From Streptomyces sp. man185 (GTDB lineage: Bacteria; Actinomycetota; Actinomycetes; Streptomycetales; Streptomycetaceae), in the NCBI GenBank assembly GCA_002551355.1, contig NTHE01000005.1:62001-126000 (forward strand): a DNA stretch of 64,000 nt. The letters are read 5' to 3'. A model generated the notes under the pieces. It was not told the origin of the DNA. It worked only from the letters and a program-made list of their open reading frames with translations, and searched no databases. Shown piece after piece: positions 62,531 to 64,000 of this stretch. The translations under genes were made by a program, and so were the position numbers. Each line of letters begins with the position of its first letter. Position 1 is the stretch's first letter.

Positions 62531-64000
62531 TTGGCCCTCCACAGGTGCTCGAACTGCGTGAAGGCGAGAGCCTTGCCGTAGTTGGTGATGTTGTCCCGGA
62601 CATTGAGAATCAGGCAGGTCTCCTTGCCTCCGTTTCCGGGACCGCGCAGACCGCGACCGATCATCTGCTGGTAGACATTCGGGCTGTAGGTGGGGCGGGC
62701 GACGACCACGGCCCGGGTGGCCGGAGCATCGAACCCCTGTGTCAGAACACCGTAGTTCGTGAGGACACGCACGCGACCGCGACGGAAGTCGTCGATGCTC
62801 TTCCTGCGCTCGCCCGCCGAGGTGGCCGAGTCCACCGAGGCGGCGGTAATGCCTCGGTCCTTCAGCTTCGCTGCGAGGAACTTGGCATGTGCCACGGAGG
62901 TGGCGAACACCAGGACGGGCCAGTCGGCGGGCATCTCGCCGATCTCCTCCAGAATGCGCTTGTTGCGGTCGTGGTCGTCGGCGAGACGCTGCTCGGCGGC
63001 CTTCGACAGCAGGCTCATCTGGTCGGCCCGCTCCTTCTCGTCGTTGGTCAGCTCGATGGTGCCGCCGAGGAGTTCCCGGTGATCGACCTTGGCCAGCATG
63101 CCGAGTTCCTGCAGTTCCCCGTAGGCGTCACCGTTCGGGAAGACACCGTCGTCGAGGCGCTGGCCACCGAAGCGTTGGACCAGGCGTCGGGTCTCCTCGT
63201 CGTTCGTGTTGCGGAACGGGGTCGCGGTGAGCCCCAGCAGATGGCGCCCGGTCTCCCGTGCCGTCAGGCCGAGTTGTTCGAGGATCTTCGTGTACTGCGG
63301 CGAGATGGCGACATGCGCCTCGTCGACGATGACCAGACTCGCCTGTCGGAGCCAGGCGTATCCCTCGGTGTCGAGGCAGTTGCGGAGCTTCGCGTCCGTC
63401 GCGACCACGAGGTGCGGACGGTCGCTCACGGGACCCGCCTCGTTGGTGGTCCACAGCCTGCTGATGGTGAGGGGGCTCTCCGCGCCGACCTTCGACCAGA
63501 CGAAGCTCCAGCTCTGGACGGCCTGCTCGCAGAGTTCCTCGGTCTGGGCGATCCAGAGGATGGGACCGTCCAGCTCTCCCACGGACTTGACCCAGCGAAT
63601 CACGGCCTCCGCCGCCACCCGGGTTTTGCCCGCGCCGGTGGGCAGCGACAGCATCCCGCGCTGCGGTGCGAACCGGTCGAGCATCGCGAAGACCTTCGCC
63701 GCGAGGCGTTCCTGGTAGTCGTGCAGACGTGGGAACTCGGTGGGGCCGGGGACATCCACCCTCGGAGGCAGCGAAGGCGCCTTGGTTCCGGCGAAGGAGT
63801 CCGGGAAGCCGAAGTCGGCGACGAACCTCACTGCGGGCGATGACCCGGTGAAGCCCGACGGCGCGTGGCTCGGATAGGCGGCCAACAGATCACGCGTGTG
63901 CATCTGGAGGACACCGTCACCGTGGGCGTTGTACGCCATCCGCGCGATCCGGCGGGCCGACGGCTCGACGTCCCCCAACTCCGCGCGCTCGCTCTCCAGG
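62527..64000 (-). CDS. SF2 DEAH-box helicase (N-terminus outside window)
   Basis: Partial; the frame is open to position 64000 (LESERAELGDVEPSARRIAR continues upstream), so the TTG at 63978 is not the true start. Walker A LPTGAGKTRVAAEAV, VIVDEAHVAISPQ, LLGLTATPFRNTNDEE, LVFATSVAHAKFLAAKLKDRG, LTNYGVLTQGFDAPATRAVV and motif VI QMIGRGLRGPGNGG: a ResIII/type-I-restriction-like SF2 helicase of about 490 visible residues. First visible gene of the four-gene operon ending in drmAB. A domain fused to its unseen N-terminus could carry a nuclease. Confidence 0.9.
   Translation of the reverse strand, partial: LESERAELGDVEPSARRIARMAYNAHGDGVLQMHTRDLLAAYPSHAPSGFTGSSPAVRFVADFGFPDSFAGTKAPSLPPRVDVPGPTEFPRLHDYQERLAAKVFAMLDRFAPQRGMLSLPTGAGKTRVAAEAVIRWVKSVGELDGPILWIAQTEELCEQAVQSWSFVWSKVGAESPLTISRLWTTNEAGPVSDRPHLVVATDAKLRNCLDTEGYAWLRQASLVIVDEAHVAISPQYTKILEQLGLTARETGRHLLGLTATPFRNTNDEETRRLVQRFGGQRLDDGVFPNGDAYGELQELGMLAKVDHRELLGGTIELTNDEKERADQMSLLSKAAEQRLADDHDRNKRILEEIGEMPADWPVLVFATSVAHAKFLAAKLKDRGITAASVDSATSAGERRKSIDDFRRGRVRVLTNYGVLTQGFDAPATRAVVVARPTYSPNVYQQMIGRGLRGPGNGGKETCLILNVRDNITNYGKALAFTQFEHLWRAK

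Overview
The window is chromosomal DNA from a Streptomyces or a very close relative. It has very high G+C with G/C-rich third codon positions. Several genes start without a leader, with a TANNNT-type -10 element 6-7 nt before the start codon. Streptomyces marker genes are present: an SsgA-like sporulation protein, the N-acetylglucosamine (GlcNAc) PTS genes nagF/nagE under DasR-type dre sites, and whiJ-type XRE/DUF397/ATPase genes. From memory, the order of the first 43 kb follows the S. coelicolor SCO2925 to SCO2890 region, read in reverse.

Region 1 (1-14.8 kb) is conserved core: a TPR membrane protein, an FAD-linked 2-hydroxyacid oxidase, SsgG, two RDD membrane proteins, a secreted M6 metalloprotease, nicotinamidase and nicotinate phosphoribosyltransferase (NAD salvage), ClpS with its usual DUF2017 partner, and an amino-acid permease. 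Region 2 (14.8-19.9 kb) holds the cysteine pathway that uses a protein-bound thiocarboxylate: the JAMM protease Mec, the sulfur carrier CysO and the synthase CysM. Between mec and cysO lie a cobalamin-riboswitch-controlled btuFCD transporter and a short cysteine-containing leader peptide that probably attenuates cysO-cysM. Region 3 (20-31.5 kb) has a membrane-anchored PemK-like protein, a metallo-beta-lactamase-fold hydrolase, a broken GNAT gene, the GlcNAc PTS cluster, rph, rdgB, tRNA-Leu(UAG) beside an HNH-endonuclease remnant, an MHS-family transporter, peroxiredoxin Bcp, a GroES-like protein and a guanidinium exporter behind a guanidine-III riboswitch.

Region 4 (31.5-43 kb) has a class A penicillin-binding protein, an ABC-2 exporter operon, a DUF1707 protein, a secreted GDSL hydrolase, a DUF445 protein and an alpha/beta hydrolase. 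Region 5 (43-55.5 kb) looks accessory. It contains hypothetical proteins, an Excalibur-domain lipoprotein, a winged-helix-like protein that overruns its convergent neighbour, a helical protein/DUF1023 hydrolase/lipoprotein cassette with lower G+C, and a dense constellation of XRE regulators, DUF397 peptides, DUF6879 and an anti-sigma-like ATPase (whiJ type).

Region 6 (55.5-64 kb) is the most interesting part. It is a minus-strand operon of four genes joined by ATGA or GTGA overlaps: an SF2 DEAH helicase (cut by the window edge), a UvrD/Rep-type SF1 helicase, a DrmA-like helicase and a DrmB-like DUF1998 protein. The drmA-drmB pair is the signature of DISARM phage defence, but the drmC phospholipase-D gene and a DNA methylase do not follow it. 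Here drmAB is wired to two other helicases, so this may be a DISARM-related system of unusual composition.
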